Shown one piece after another: positions 8,487 to 17,550 of a DNA stretch of 64,000 nt. Source of the DNA: Allobosea lathyri. GTDB taxonomy: Bacteria; Pseudomonadota; Alphaproteobacteria; Rhizobiales; Beijerinckiaceae. The notes under the pieces are model-generated. The model made no database searches. It saw only the letters and a list, made by a program, of their open reading frames with translations, and was not told where the DNA came from. Made by a program: the position numbers and the translations under genes. The DNA is taken from positions 372,001-436,000 of the forward strand of contig NZ_FNUY01000002.1 in NCBI RefSeq assembly GCF_900108245.1, in the 5' to 3' direction. How positions within the stretch are numbered: the stretch's first letter is position 1; the number at the start of each line of letters is the position of its first letter.

Positions 8487-9136
8487 CAGGCGTCCTGCGG
8501 AATGGGTAGGCGTTCTCGCAGTGCAAGCCACGCCGCCTCGGCCAGGGCCGCGGGCGTCTGCGTCGCATCGATAACGACGCAACGTTCAGGCTCGCTCTGC
8601 GCAATGCCGAGATAGGCTTGCCGGAGCTTGCTGTGGAAAGCCAGCGCCTCGCTCTCGAAACGGTCCCGGGTCTCGCCCGGCGCCCGTCGGCGCGCTGCAC
8701 GGGCGAGCCCGATCTTCGGATCTAGATCGAGGATAAGCGTGAGGTCCGGCAATAGGCCTTCGATGGTCACACGCTCGAGTTCGGCCAGAAGGCCAGGGTC
8801 GATGCTGCCGAGTTCACCCTGGTAGGCTCGGGTCGAGTCGATGAAGCGATCGCAGATCACCCAGTCACCACGCGCAAGCGCCGGTCGGATCAGGCGGTCG
8901 ATGTGGTCGATGCGCGCGGCGGAGAACATCAGCGCCTCGACGAAGGGGCCATGCTCCTTGATCTGCCCGGAGAGAATGGTCTGGCGGATCGCCTCAGCCT
9001 TCGGGGAGCCGCCCGGTTCACGGGTCACCACGACGTTGATGCCGCTGCCCTCGAGCCGCTCCGCCAGAGCGCGCGCCAGCGTCGACTTGCCGGCGCCCTC
9101 CCCGCCTTCCAGCGTGATGAAATGTCCTGTCGTCAC
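8486..9136 (-). CDS. tmk: Thymidylate kinase
   Basis: This 216-residue dTMP kinase makes dTDP for DNA synthesis. It starts with FITLEGGEGAGKST (P-loop at about residues 11-18). It has the DRFIDSTRAYQG motif that binds the nucleotide, and a C-terminal LID segment RRRAPGETRDRFE with the arginines expected in bacterial enzymes. The stop codon overlaps the start of holB, and the carboxypeptidase gene ends eight bases upstream of the start, so all three genes are probably on one transcript. Confidence 0.96.
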   Translation of the reverse strand: MTTGHFITLEGGEGAGKSTLARALAERLEGSGINVVVTREPGGSPKAEAIRQTILSGQIKEHGPFVEALMFSAARIDHIDRLIRPALARGDWVICDRFIDSTRAYQGELGSIDPGLLAELERVTIEGLLPDLTLILDLDPKIGLARAARRRAPGETRDRFESEALAFHSKLRQAYLGIAQSEPERCVVIDATQTPAALAEAAWLALRERLPIPQDA

Positions 9137-9144
9137 GATGCCGC

Positions 9145-10365
9145 TCAGCTCCGGCCCAGCGCCTTGCGGACCCAGCCGGTCGCGACCTCCATGAGGGCGT
9201 CGAATGCCCGGCTTTGAAGCGTGCCGGCCTGGACCGTCTCGGCCGCATAGAGCGGGATATCAAGCGTTTTGACGTCGCCGCGCGTGACCAGCAGCCGCGC
9301 AACCTCCGCGCCCTCCTGGACAGGCACCGTAAGCGGACCGCGATAGACGATGCGGGCATTGATCCGTTCGCTGCTACCGCGTGGTAGCAGCAGGTTGACC
9401 GGCCCCTTCGCCTTCAAGGCGACACGGCCCTTCTCGCCGCCATAGACACTGGCCTCGCCGACGATGTCGCCCTCCGCGAAGATCCTGCGCGGCTCGAAGG
9501 CACGAAACCCCCATTCCAGCAGCTTGCGGCCTTCATTGGCGCGATCGCGCGCCGTCTTCAGCCCGTTGACCACCACGATGAGGCGTTGGCCGTTCTGCAC
9601 GGCCGAGCCCACGAGCCCGAAGCCCGCATCGTCGATGTTGCCGGTTTTCAGCCCGTCGGCGCCGATATCCATCGCCAGCAAGGGATTGCGGTTCTGCTGC
9701 CTGATCTTGTTCCAGGTGAATTCACGCTGGCCGAAAATCTTGTAGAGCTCTGGATAGGTCTTGATGATGTGGTCGGAGAGCCGCGCCAGCTCGCGGGCGG
9801 TGACCTTCTGCTCGGGGTCGCCCATGCCGGTGGCGTTGCGGAAGACGGATTTGGTCAGCCCCAGCGCCCGAACACGCTCCGTCATCAGCCGGGCGAAATT
9901 CGCCTCATCGCCCGCGACCGCCTCCGCGAGCGCGATCGAGGCATCGTTGCCGGACTGGACGATGATGCCCTGCAGGATATCGGAAAGCTTCACCCGGCTG
10001 TGGATCTGGGCGAACATGGTCGATCCGCCGGAGATGCCGCCGCCCTTGCGCCAGGCGTTTTCGGAAATGCCGATCTCGCTGTCGAGGGTCAGCCGCCCCT
10101 GGGCGATCTCCTCGAACGCAACGAGGACGGTCGCGATCTTCGCGAGGCTCGCCGGGACCATCAGATCGTCGGCGGCTTTCTCGTAAAGCACCGCGCCGCT
10201 GGCGGAATCGAGCAGCACCGCGAAAGGGGCCTGCGACTGAAAGCTCTGCGCCTGCGCCGGCACGGATGAGAGAAGCCCTGCCACAGCCAGAATCAGCGCC
10301 GGAACAACAGTGCTCCACGCCGGCGGCGACTCAAATCTCTCAAGGCGAAAGGCAGAACCGCTCAT
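9145..10365 (-). CDS. D-alanyl-D-alanine carboxypeptidase (PBP5/6 family)
   Basis: This is a 406-residue periplasmic peptidoglycan-trimming serine peptidase. A hydrophobic signal segment ending in AQA occupies about residues 18-40. The catalytic motifs are complete: SLAK at 73-76, SGN at 138-140 and KTG at 240-242. The C-terminal ~100 residues form the PBP5-associated beta-rich domain, and the end has an amphipathic look suited to membrane attachment. It is commonly called DacC or DacF in relatives. The gene lies between rlpA and tmk on one strand, so wall remodelling genes are linked to replication genes here. Confidence 0.93.
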   Translation of the reverse strand: MSGSAFRLERFESPPAWSTVVPALILAVAGLLSSVPAQAQSFQSQAPFAVLLDSASGAVLYEKAADDLMVPASLAKIATVLVAFEEIAQGRLTLDSEIGISENAWRKGGGISGGSTMFAQIHSRVKLSDILQGIIVQSGNDASIALAEAVAGDEANFARLMTERVRALGLTKSVFRNATGMGDPEQKVTARELARLSDHIIKTYPELYKIFGQREFTWNKIRQQNRNPLLAMDIGADGLKTGNIDDAGFGLVGSAVQNGQRLIVVVNGLKTARDRANEGRKLLEWGFRAFEPRRIFAEGDIVGEASVYGGEKGRVALKAKGPVNLLLPRGSSERINARIVYRGPLTVPVQEGAEVARLLVTRGDVKTLDIPLYAAETVQAGTLQSRAFDALMEVATGWVRKALGRS

Positions 10366-10414
10366 GCTCTGATGTGAAGCAGAGCCCGGCGCGAGCGGTC
10401 AAGCCTCGAACGCG

Positions 10415-11614
10415 TCAATTCCGCGCTAGCGACTGCAGTGCCTGAGGAGCGAGATCGCGGTTGAACGGATGCGTCTTGGCAAAACGCTGCGTCGGCGCAA
10501 GTTCTGGGGCAGCGAAAAGGCTTGCCACGCTCGTCCGCGCGGGGATTTGCGCCGAGCGCGGCCGGGCGGGAACAACAACCGGGGTCCCGGCGTTTGCAAT
10601 GGTGTCGAGATCGAAAGGCCGATTCGGCGGCAGTGGTGCTCCGCGCACTGGCACGCCGACCGATGAGGATGTCGAAACGAGCGTGGCGGCGATCGGCGGC
10701 TGCGGCGCAATCATGCGCGTTGCCGGAGCGTAAGCCTGGGCGACGGGCTGCGATACCGCTTGTTCGATGACAGGTTCAGGACGCGTATCTTGACGCATAT
10801 CCTGGAGATCGGCGCTGCGCGAACGGGACGTGGCGACCGAGTCGGTGCTTGCGACCATGGTCGGTGCGCTGGTTCCCGGGACGGCGGCGGGCTGGCCGTC
10901 GGTGCGTAGCGTTGCGAGCAGCAATTTATCGTCAGAGCCGCCCAGCGAAGCCTGGCCCAGATATTCGAGCTTGATCCGGGCGGTGCCGAGATGGCGGAAC
11001 GCCAGGGCATCCGCCGTACGTTGTGAAACGTCCATCAAGCGGTTGCCATGATAGGGGCCGCGGTCATTGACCCGCACGATGATCGAGCGGCTGTTCAACA
11101 GGTTGGTGACGCGGGCATAGGCAGGCAGCGGCATGGTCGGGTGCGCGGCGCTGATGCCGTTGCGGTCATAGACCTCGCCATTGGCGGTGCGCCGCCCGTG
11201 GAAGGCCTCGCCATACCAGGAAGCGGTTCCCACAGCCGTGAAGCCGAGCGGTTTGTCATAGGGGGTATAGCGCTTCCCGGCCACGGAATAGGTCTTGCCG
11301 ATCATCTGGCGACCGCCGCCCTTGGGCACCTCTTCCCCTTCCGCGACGACGCGCGGGCTGGCAGGGCCATATTTGGCCTGGGAGAAAGCGCCGATCTCTT
11401 TCGAACGGCCGCGCTTGGCGACCTGATCATTAGCGCAATTGGCCAGGAACAGGCCGGCCAGGGCAACGCAGCCCAGGCGCGTGACACGTGCTGCGGTGCT
11501 CGAACAAGATGCTGCGCCTTGATCAGAAACGACGTCTAGCGGCGGCGAGGCGGAGCCGGATTCGGTTGAAGCAGACAAGGGTGCCGATGCCGAAGAGCGT
11601 GCGCCTCGTATCAT
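10415..11614 (-). CDS. rlpA: RlpA-like septal ring lytic transglycosylase lipoprotein
   Basis: The protein has a double-psi beta-barrel domain with the RlpA hallmarks GTASWYGEAFHGRRTANGE, AHPTMPLPAYARVTN and VNDRGPYHGNRLMDVS. A lipobox-like LANC follows a hydrophobic stretch. A long Ala/Pro-rich tail takes the place of the C-terminal SPOR domain, which is not recognisable. The start is uncertain. The ATG at 11614 leaves an unusually long leader of about 47 residues before the hydrophobic core, an ATG at 11665 makes it longer, and no in-frame start codon lies closer. RlpA proteins cleave or bind denuded glycans at the septum. The gene leads the minus-strand housekeeping run. Confidence 0.88.
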   Translation of the reverse strand: MIRGARSSASAPLSASTESGSASPPLDVVSDQGAASCSSTAARVTRLGCVALAGLFLANCANDQVAKRGRSKEIGAFSQAKYGPASPRVVAEGEEVPKGGGRQMIGKTYSVAGKRYTPYDKPLGFTAVGTASWYGEAFHGRRTANGEVYDRNGISAAHPTMPLPAYARVTNLLNSRSIIVRVNDRGPYHGNRLMDVSQRTADALAFRHLGTARIKLEYLGQASLGGSDDKLLLATLRTDGQPAAVPGTSAPTMVASTDSVATSRSRSADLQDMRQDTRPEPVIEQAVSQPVAQAYAPATRMIAPQPPIAATLVSTSSSVGVPVRGAPLPPNRPFDLDTIANAGTPVVVPARPRSAQIPARTSVASLFAAPELAPTQRFAKTHPFNRDLAPQALQSLARN

Positions 11615-11979
11615 TCCGTCGATCCGCTTTCTGCGCCGAAAACCAACGTGCCGGCCAAGCCGCATCAGCGGCGAAACCGAAGTTTTCGGTCAATCCTGTT
11701 AAGGGATCGTTAAATCGGCGACAGGTGATCGCAGTGCCGTTAACGAGACATCCCGTGTGCCCTTGGGCGGGCACAAAGGTGTCGGAAATGCGGCACAAGT
11801 CAACCCGCCGCACTTTTGGCCACAGTTTTCCACGGAGCGTGACGTCTACGCCACGCCTGCGCCGACATTCGAAATGGGAATGTTCGAAGGCATTTTCCAG
11901 CGCGAAAACAGTTCGTTGAAAGCTTTTTGCGGTCCGGACTTGCCAAATCGCGACGCGCCCGGCATTGACTGTCGTCGCC
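11615..11979. other. Intergenic region upstream of rlpA and tRNA-Ser
   Basis: About 365 bases hold no convincing gene in either direction. The stretch is less GC-rich than its surroundings in places (for example around 11690-11740 and 11870-11930). It presumably carries the promoters for the leftward rlpA operon and the rightward tRNA. No clear -35/-10 pair or structured RNA was recognised. Confidence 0.5.
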
Positions 11980-12069
11980 GGAAGGGTGGCCGAGTGGTTT
12001 AAGGCAGCGGTCTTGAAAACCGCCGTAGGTGAAAGCCTACCGTGGGTTCGAATCCCACCCCTTCCGCCA
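11980..12069 (+). tRNA. tRNA-Ser (anticodon TGA)
   Basis: A full class II tRNA is visible. The acceptor stem GGAAGGG pairs with CCCTTCC. The anticodon stem GCGGT/ACCGC closes the loop CTTGAAA with anticodon TGA, there is a long variable arm GTAGG..CCTAC, and the T-loop is GGTTCGAATCC. The 3' end has discriminator G followed by an encoded CCA. It reads UCN serine codons, especially UCA. Confidence 0.98.
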
Positions 12070-12183
12070 GCACACCGCCAGCAGGCCGGCCGCCATCATC
12101 CCGAGAATCGTCGGCGCCCGCCCCGTCTTCTCCCGCTGCAGCCTAAAATCGTCGGGCGAACGCCCGACCGACCCGTCTCGGCG

Positions 12184-13188
12184 CTACCTGTTCGAGCGAA
12201 ACTCGCGAGGTGTGCAGCCCGTCGCTTTTTGGAAGGCGCGCGCGAAATTGGCTGGAGAGGAATATCCCATCTCTGCCGAAACACGGGTGATCGAGCCATT
12301 CGTGTGCCTGAGCAACTCGGTGGCCCGCTGCAAGCGGGCCGCATTCGCCAGGCTGCGAAAATCGGTGCCAGCCTGACTTAGCTCACGTTGCAGCGTTCGG
12401 ACGCTGGTAGCCATCGGTCGCGCGACGCGATCGATGGACACGCTGCCGGTGAGAACCTGAGCCCGGACCTGCTCCATGACGACGTCGAGCAGATCGCGTG
12501 GAGCGCCGCCGGGCCGGTCTCGGGCCACGTCCTCGATGGTGACGATGGGCCATGCCCCACGGTTGGGAGCAGCCGACAAGAGGTGGCGCTCCATGACGAT
12601 CGTCACGGCGGGCGCGTGGAACAGGACGGGGCACTGGAAGAGATCTTCGAACAGCCCGATCTGGCGCGGCCTGCTGATATTGAGTTCGATGCGCAGTGGC
12701 CGCCAGTCAAAAGGCAAATAAGCCCTGAGGACGCTGAGCAGAACGCCGGCAGCCGCTCCGGCGATCATGTCGTAGCCCCCGTGGCCAGCCAAGGCAAAGA
12801 CGTAGCTATAGCGTGCCTCGTCGCCGACGATGGCGACGGACATCCTGTCATGGGTGCTGTGATAAGGCAGCGCCGCAATGGCCCGCTGGATGGATTGGCC
12901 GAGGGTATCGGCTCCCAGAACGTAGCTCCCGAAGCTGCCGTAATTGCCTGCGTTCATCATCGGCGCGATCAGGAGCCCAAGATTGGGCTCGCCGGCCACC
13001 CTTGCCGCGGCATTCACGAAGCCGAGGACTGCGGCATGCGGGATGAAACAATTGCGGCCTTCGGTCAGCTCCAGATCGAAGCCTGCCGCGCGGTTTGCCC
13101 GCAGAAGCGCGCTTTCCCCGATTTCATGACGCAGGAATGCCGGCAGCCCGTGCAGGATGTGGCTCGAGATGACTGGGATCTCAGCCAC
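12184..13188 (-). CDS. AraC-family transcriptional regulator
   Basis: This 334-residue regulator has an N-terminal ligand-binding domain of the arabinose-binding-like type found in OruR/ArgR-like regulators. Its C-terminal ~100 residues form an AraC double helix-turn-helix, including VARPMATSVRTLQRELS, LLRHTNGSITRVSAEMGYSS and NFARAFQKATGCTPREFR. It is divergent from a run of exported-protein genes starting at 13344, which makes it a plausible regulator of that run. The effector is unknown. It is the first protein gene after tRNA-Ser. Confidence 0.9.
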   Translation of the reverse strand: MAEIPVISSHILHGLPAFLRHEIGESALLRANRAAGFDLELTEGRNCFIPHAAVLGFVNAAARVAGEPNLGLLIAPMMNAGNYGSFGSYVLGADTLGQSIQRAIAALPYHSTHDRMSVAIVGDEARYSYVFALAGHGGYDMIAGAAAGVLLSVLRAYLPFDWRPLRIELNISRPRQIGLFEDLFQCPVLFHAPAVTIVMERHLLSAAPNRGAWPIVTIEDVARDRPGGAPRDLLDVVMEQVRAQVLTGSVSIDRVARPMATSVRTLQRELSQAGTDFRSLANAARLQRATELLRHTNGSITRVSAEMGYSSPANFARAFQKATGCTPREFRSNR

Positions 13189-13343
13189 GCGCTGGACGCT
13201 CCGGAATGTCGCAAGGTTGGCGCAAAATGAGTGGTCTCAAGATCCGATTACTGCTTTGTCACATACTACGAGTGCTGCCGGCAAACGGAAAACCCGATTT
13301 GGCCGTTGGCATAGCTTTGGTATGGCTGAAGGAACGTGCGTCC

Positions 13344-14168
13344 GTGAGCGGGAGGAAATTGATCAGGCTAGCGAAACTGACACTCTTCGCGACCTTGTCG
13401 TGTTCGGGAGTGGTGCTGGCGGAAGATTCAACGGGCAGCCCCGGCGATCTGGCCAAGGCGGCGCAGAACCCCGTTGCCGACATGATCAGCGTGCCGTTCC
13501 AGAACAACTTCAACTTCAATGTCGGTCCGCACAAACAGCTGCAGAATGTCCTCAACATCCAGCCGGTGATTCCGATCACGCTGAACAAGGATTGGAACCT
13601 GATCACGCGCTGGATCACGCCTGTGATCTCGCAACCGGCCCTGACGGTGAATGGCGACCGCGAGTTCGGCCTGGGCGACATCAACCCCAGCTTCTTCTTC
13701 TCGCCGAAGCAGCCGACGCACGGCATCATCTGGGGCATCGGCCCAACCGTCGTACTCCCCACCGGCACCGACAAGACCCTCACGTCGGGTAAGTACTCGG
13801 CGGGGCCAGCCTTCGTAGCCCTGGCAATCGAAGGGCCCTGGGTCGTCGGCGTCCTCGTCAACAACGTTTGGTCCTTCGCGGGCAAGAGCAACCGCAGCAC
13901 GGTCAACGCAATGACGCTGCAGCCGTTTGTGAACTACAATTTCCACGGCGGCTGGTACCTGACATCCTCCCCCGTCATCACCGCCAACTGGGAAGCCGGC
14001 CAGGGCGACCGCTGGACGGTACCAATCGGAGGCGGTTTCGGGCGCGTGTTCAAGATCGGCCATCAGCCGGTCAATGCGCAGCTGGCAGCGTACTATAATG
14101 TCGCAAAGCCCAGCGGCGCCGCCGATTGGCAGCTGAGGGCCCAGCTCCAGTTCCTGTTCCCGAAATGA
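13344..14168 (+). CDS. Exported outer-membrane beta-barrel-like protein of unknown function
   Basis: The 274-residue product starts at a GTG that follows aaggaac and immediately gives a clean signal peptide (LAKLTLFATLSCSGVVLAEDS). The mature part alternates polar and hydrophobic residues with strand-like stretches such as WNLITRWITPVIS and WYLTSSPVITANW, and it ends in LQFLFPK with aromatic character. This is typical of the transporter-like beta-barrel proteins often annotated as neuromedin U-like. Such proteins are often found next to DUF1254 proteins, as here. Longer upstream starts add residues without a signal sequence. Function is unknown; a pore or lipid/aromatic compound channel is possible. 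Confidence 0.75.
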   Translation: MSGRKLIRLAKLTLFATLSCSGVVLAEDSTGSPGDLAKAAQNPVADMISVPFQNNFNFNVGPHKQLQNVLNIQPVIPITLNKDWNLITRWITPVISQPALTVNGDREFGLGDINPSFFFSPKQPTHGIIWGIGPTVVLPTGTDKTLTSGKYSAGPAFVALAIEGPWVVGVLVNNVWSFAGKSNRSTVNAMTLQPFVNYNFHGGWYLTSSPVITANWEAGQGDRWTVPIGGGFGRVFKIGHQPVNAQLAAYYNVAKPSGAADWQLRAQLQFLFPK

Positions 14169-14348
14169 TGGGCGAACAAGCCGCTCATGGGGTGCCTCTC
14201 GGATGTCGTGGTCGCGCCAAACGCCGACATACAAGCGGCTCTGAATTGGCCGTTACTGCATTGTCAATCATCGCCGACGTCGCGTAACTTCATCTTGCTA
14301 CCTATGCGCGCTCAGCCACAACACTGCGAACCATAAGGAAGTGTTCAA

Positions 14349-15800
14349 ATGATCACGAAACGCGATCTGCTTGGCTCTGCTGCGCTGGCGGCGCTCACCG
14401 CCACGATGGCGAAGGCCGACATCGTCTCCCCCCCGGTCATTGAGCAGAACAATGCCGAATGGCCCAGCCTGTTCGAGGCCAAGGACATCGCCGAAGAAGG
14501 CTTCATCTACGGCCTGCCGCTGGTGATGTATTATGCGGTGATGCAGGAGTTCGCCGTCGATAGGAACTCGGGGCAGTTCAAGGCACCGTTCAACGAAATC
14601 AAAAACCTGAACCATGTCGCCACCCCGGCGGACACGGCAATCATCACGCCGAACAGCGACACCCCTTACTCGTTCATCTGGATGGATTTGCGGGCTGAAC
14701 CGATGGTGATCTCGGTGCCGGCGATCGAAAAGGAGCGCTATTACTCGGTCCAGCTCATCGACGGCAACACCTACAATTTCGGCTATATCGGCACGCGCGC
14801 CACGGGGACCGAGCCGGGCGACTATCTGGTCGTCGGGCCGGACTGGAAAGGTGGAACGCCCAGCGGGATCAAGAAGGTCTTCTCATCGACGACGCCGTTC
14901 CCGCTCGCGATTTTCCGCACCCAGCTTTTCAATCCCGGCGACATGCCGAACGTTGAGAAGGTCCAGGCCGGCTACAAGGGGCAACCGCTTTCCGCCTTCC
15001 TCAAGCAGCCCGCCCCGCCCGCCGCGCCCAAGCTCACCTTCGTTCCCGCCAGCACCGCCGGGATCAGGCATAACTTCTTCGAGTATCTCGACGCCGCCCT
15101 GCAATTCGTCCCCGAGACGGCAAGGGACAAGGCGGTTCGCGCGAAGCTTGCGAAGATAGGCATCGGCCCCGCCAAGACCTTCGCGTTCAAGGATCTGTCG
15201 TTCGAGCACAAGGCCGAAATATTGGTGGCCATGAAGCAAGGCAACGGCAAGGTCGACAAATGGCTGGCCGGGGGAAACAAGAACATCAACGGCTGGAATG
15301 TCGGCTCGTTCTTCGGCGACGAGGCCTTCTATAACGGTGATTGGATCATGCGGGCCGGGTCTGCCAAGGGCGGCCTGCTTGGCAATGATGCCGTGGAAGC
15401 GATGTACCCCTATACCCGCACCGATGCGACCGGCGAGGCGCTCGACGGCAGCAAGCACAAATACACGATCACTTTCGCGCCTGGCCAGTTGCCGCCCGTG
15501 AATGCGTTCTGGTCGGTTACGATGTACGACGGCAAGAGCCAGTTCCTGGTCAAGAACCCGATCAATCGCTACCTCATCAACTCTCCGATGTTGCCGGCGA
15601 TGAAAAAGGACGCGGATGGCTCGGTGACTCTGTACATCCAGAAGGACAGCCCCGGTGCGGACAAGGAAGCAAACTGGCTTCCGGCGCCGGATGACAAGAT
15701 CTATCTCGTGATGCGCCTCTATTGGCCGAAGCCTACACCGCCTTCGATCCTGCCGGCGGGCACAGGAACATGGCAGCCACCGGGCGTGAAACGGGTCTGA
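14349..15800 (+). CDS. DUF1254/DUF1214 domain-containing exported protein
   Basis: The 483-residue protein starts after a good ribosome site (aaggaag) with a signal-like N-terminus, KRDLLGSAALAALTATMAKA. The N-terminal DUF1254 domain contains EGFIYGLPLVMYY and NSDTPYSFIWMDLR. The C-terminal DUF1214 domain contains NAFWSVTMYDG and the late YIQKDSPG and NWLPAP words. These two domains normally occur together in a family of periplasmic proteins of unknown activity. The preceding gene encodes a beta-barrel, and the two probably share a transcript or regulator. Confidence 0.9.
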   Translation: MITKRDLLGSAALAALTATMAKADIVSPPVIEQNNAEWPSLFEAKDIAEEGFIYGLPLVMYYAVMQEFAVDRNSGQFKAPFNEIKNLNHVATPADTAIITPNSDTPYSFIWMDLRAEPMVISVPAIEKERYYSVQLIDGNTYNFGYIGTRATGTEPGDYLVVGPDWKGGTPSGIKKVFSSTTPFPLAIFRTQLFNPGDMPNVEKVQAGYKGQPLSAFLKQPAPPAAPKLTFVPASTAGIRHNFFEYLDAALQFVPETARDKAVRAKLAKIGIGPAKTFAFKDLSFEHKAEILVAMKQGNGKVDKWLAGGNKNINGWNVGSFFGDEAFYNGDWIMRAGSAKGGLLGNDAVEAMYPYTRTDATGEALDGSKHKYTITFAPGQLPPVNAFWSVTMYDGKSQFLVKNPINRYLINSPMLPAMKKDADGSVTLYIQKDSPGADKEANWLPAPDDKIYLVMRLYWPKPTPPSILPAGTGTWQPPGVKRV

Positions 15801-16000
15801 TAGTAGACGAGAGGCTTGGGACGCCCCCTAGTCGCAAGGTCATTGCGATAACGCGGTCGTGTTCCGTTCCGTCTCCAGATTCGGCGTAATATTCAATCGG
15901 AATTCTTGCCAAGGCGACCCGAAACCGGGTCGCCAATATAATCGGCTTGCCATTTTCGCTCAAGACTTGCGGCTCTTATACTTTTAAACAGGAGATCATC

Positions 16001-16357
16001 ATGTCCAAAACTCTCGCTGCCATGGCCTTTTCACTCGTCTGCGCAGCCTCGTCTTCGGCGACGGCCCAGGTTCCGCTCACGAGCTATGTCGATGCCAAGG
16101 GCTTCATCGATGTCCAGGCCCTGACCTGCGCGCAACTCGCCGGGACCTTCCAGGAGGACGCCGACTTACTTTCTGCCTGGTATAGCGGTTGGTATAACGG
16201 CCTCGCCAAGAAGCATTTCCTTGACCTGAAGAAGGGCAAGGTCGTCGAGCACGAGCTCATCGTCTACTGCAAAGCCAATCCCGAGAAGAAGATCATCGAG
16301 GCGCTTGCGGTCGTGTTCAAGGATGAGCGCGCCAAGCTCGGAATTCACCTGAAGTGA
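16001..16357 (+). CDS. HdeA/HdeB-family periplasmic acid-stress chaperone-like protein
   Basis: The 118-residue product has a signal peptide cleaved near SSATAQ. The mature domain carries the HdeA pattern LTCAQL and VIVYCKANP-like (here LIVYCKANPEKK), with the two cysteines that form the family disulfide. Tyr/Trp-rich WYSGWYNGLAKKH lies between them. HdeA proteins bind unfolded periplasmic proteins at low pH in enterobacteria; rhizobial members are less studied. The ATG at 16001 follows aggag, whereas the upstream in-frame ATG at 15947 lacks a signal sequence. Confidence 0.85.
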   Translation: MSKTLAAMAFSLVCAASSSATAQVPLTSYVDAKGFIDVQALTCAQLAGTFQEDADLLSAWYSGWYNGLAKKHFLDLKKGKVVEHELIVYCKANPEKKIIEALAVVFKDERAKLGIHLK

Positions 16358-16416
16358 ATATTTGAAGCATCGGCAATCAATTCGGGTAGCGCCAATCTCA
16401 GCCAGGATAGAACGTC

Positions 16417-16638
16417 ATGAGCACATATATCTCAGTCGGGATTGCGCTATCACTCGGACTGGTCCTTGCAGGCTGCCAAACTTCGCAATCAAGGCAACAG
16501 CAGCTTGCCGCGATTTGTGCTGATCCGGCCAACCGGCAGCCCAATACCCTCTACTGGGCAGAATGTCAGTCGCTTTACCCGTCGACGAGCCGGCAGTTGC
16601 AAAAGGATTACGCGCTTGGGGCTCCGACAGGCGACTGA
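16417..16638 (+). CDS. Small predicted lipoprotein
   Basis: The 73-residue product starts with a short leader and the lipobox LAGC at about residues 17-20, so it should be lipidated and membrane-anchored. The mature part contains two further cysteines (AAICADP and WAECQSLYP) and is Gln/Ser-rich. No family was recognised. It lies between the HdeA-like gene and a porin gene on the same strand, within a run of exported proteins. Confidence 0.75.
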   Translation: MSTYISVGIALSLGLVLAGCQTSQSRQQQLAAICADPANRQPNTLYWAECQSLYPSTSRQLQKDYALGAPTGD

Positions 16639-16753
16639 GGTTCGGGACCGGCCGTGCCGTAAGAGAACGCGCGCGGGCCAGAGAAACCTTACGAGCAGAT
16701 CAATATTGCATAGCCCCACAGTCTCTCCGCCATTCTCAAAGGATTCATTGGAT

Positions 16754-17479
16754 ATGCCACCCCGCACTATAAAAATCTGTGCCGGAATTGCCTTCGCAGC
16801 GTGCTCGATCACCGCGCAAGCTGCCGACCTGCCTTCGCGAAGGATCGAGCCCGCCCTTCCCTTGCCGCCTGCATTTACCTGGACCGGTTTCTATGTCGGT
16901 GCCCAGGCCGGCTGGGCGCAGACCAGAACCGAGTTGACCGCAGGCGCCGCGATTGCCGGTCGAGCCGCGGTTGCTTCGTTGCCCAGCCTGGACAAGAACG
17001 GCGCCGCGGTCGGCCTGATGGTGGGCTACAACTACCAGATCGGCCAGTTGGTCCTCGGTGGCGAGATCGATGGCTCTGCCCTCATCACCGGAAAACAGCG
17101 TCATACCGCACTGACCGGCGACTTCATCACCGCCCATACCAATTGGGTGGGCTCGGCCAGGCTGCGTGTCGGTTATGCCTTCGACCGGTTCATGATTTAC
17201 GCAACAGGTGGTCTCGCATTGGCCGCGCCGAAATCCACGGTGACGGGCACAGGTTACTCCTACGGTGCTGGCGATAGCGCTCAGCTCGGCTGGACACTGG
17301 GCGCCGGGGCCGAATACGCTATAACGAACAACTGGATCGCTGGTCTGGAGTATCGGTACTCGCAGTTCCAGGAGGATACTTACGCCTATCCAGCCGGTGT
17401 CGGCGGGCTTGGGATCGTCGGCTTCAAGCATCAGCTGAGCACTAATCAAGTTATCGGCCGGCTGCTCTACAAGTTCTGA
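16754..17479 (+). CDS. Outer-membrane porin-like protein (Omp25/Omp31 family)
   Basis: The 241-residue product has a signal peptide ending in AQAADLP. The mature part has the motif FTWTGFYVGAQAGW, the hallmark of rhizobial/Brucella Omp25-Omp31 eight-stranded barrels. Later strands include ASRLRVGYAFDRFMIYATGGLA-like and NWIAGLEYRYSQF segments, and the protein ends with the aromatic residue Phe (LLYKF), as expected for outer-membrane insertion. The ATG at 16754 is preferred because it directly precedes the signal sequence. These proteins help maintain envelope integrity. Confidence 0.9.
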   Translation: MPPRTIKICAGIAFAACSITAQAADLPSRRIEPALPLPPAFTWTGFYVGAQAGWAQTRTELTAGAAIAGRAAVASLPSLDKNGAAVGLMVGYNYQIGQLVLGGEIDGSALITGKQRHTALTGDFITAHTNWVGSARLRVGYAFDRFMIYATGGLALAAPKSTVTGTGYSYGAGDSAQLGWTLGAGAEYAITNNWIAGLEYRYSQFQEDTYAYPAGVGGLGIVGFKHQLSTNQVIGRLLYKF

Positions 17480-17550
17480 TCGTCTCGGCCAGACTGCGCG
17501 CAGGCCGTCAAAATTCCATCTCACCCTTCACTTTCGAACGGGGCTACGAC

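Noticed and set aside
6585..8615. 676-codon plus-strand frame opposite metG and holB
   Set aside because: It lies antisense to two certain genes and shows no family motifs; it is a GC-bias shadow.
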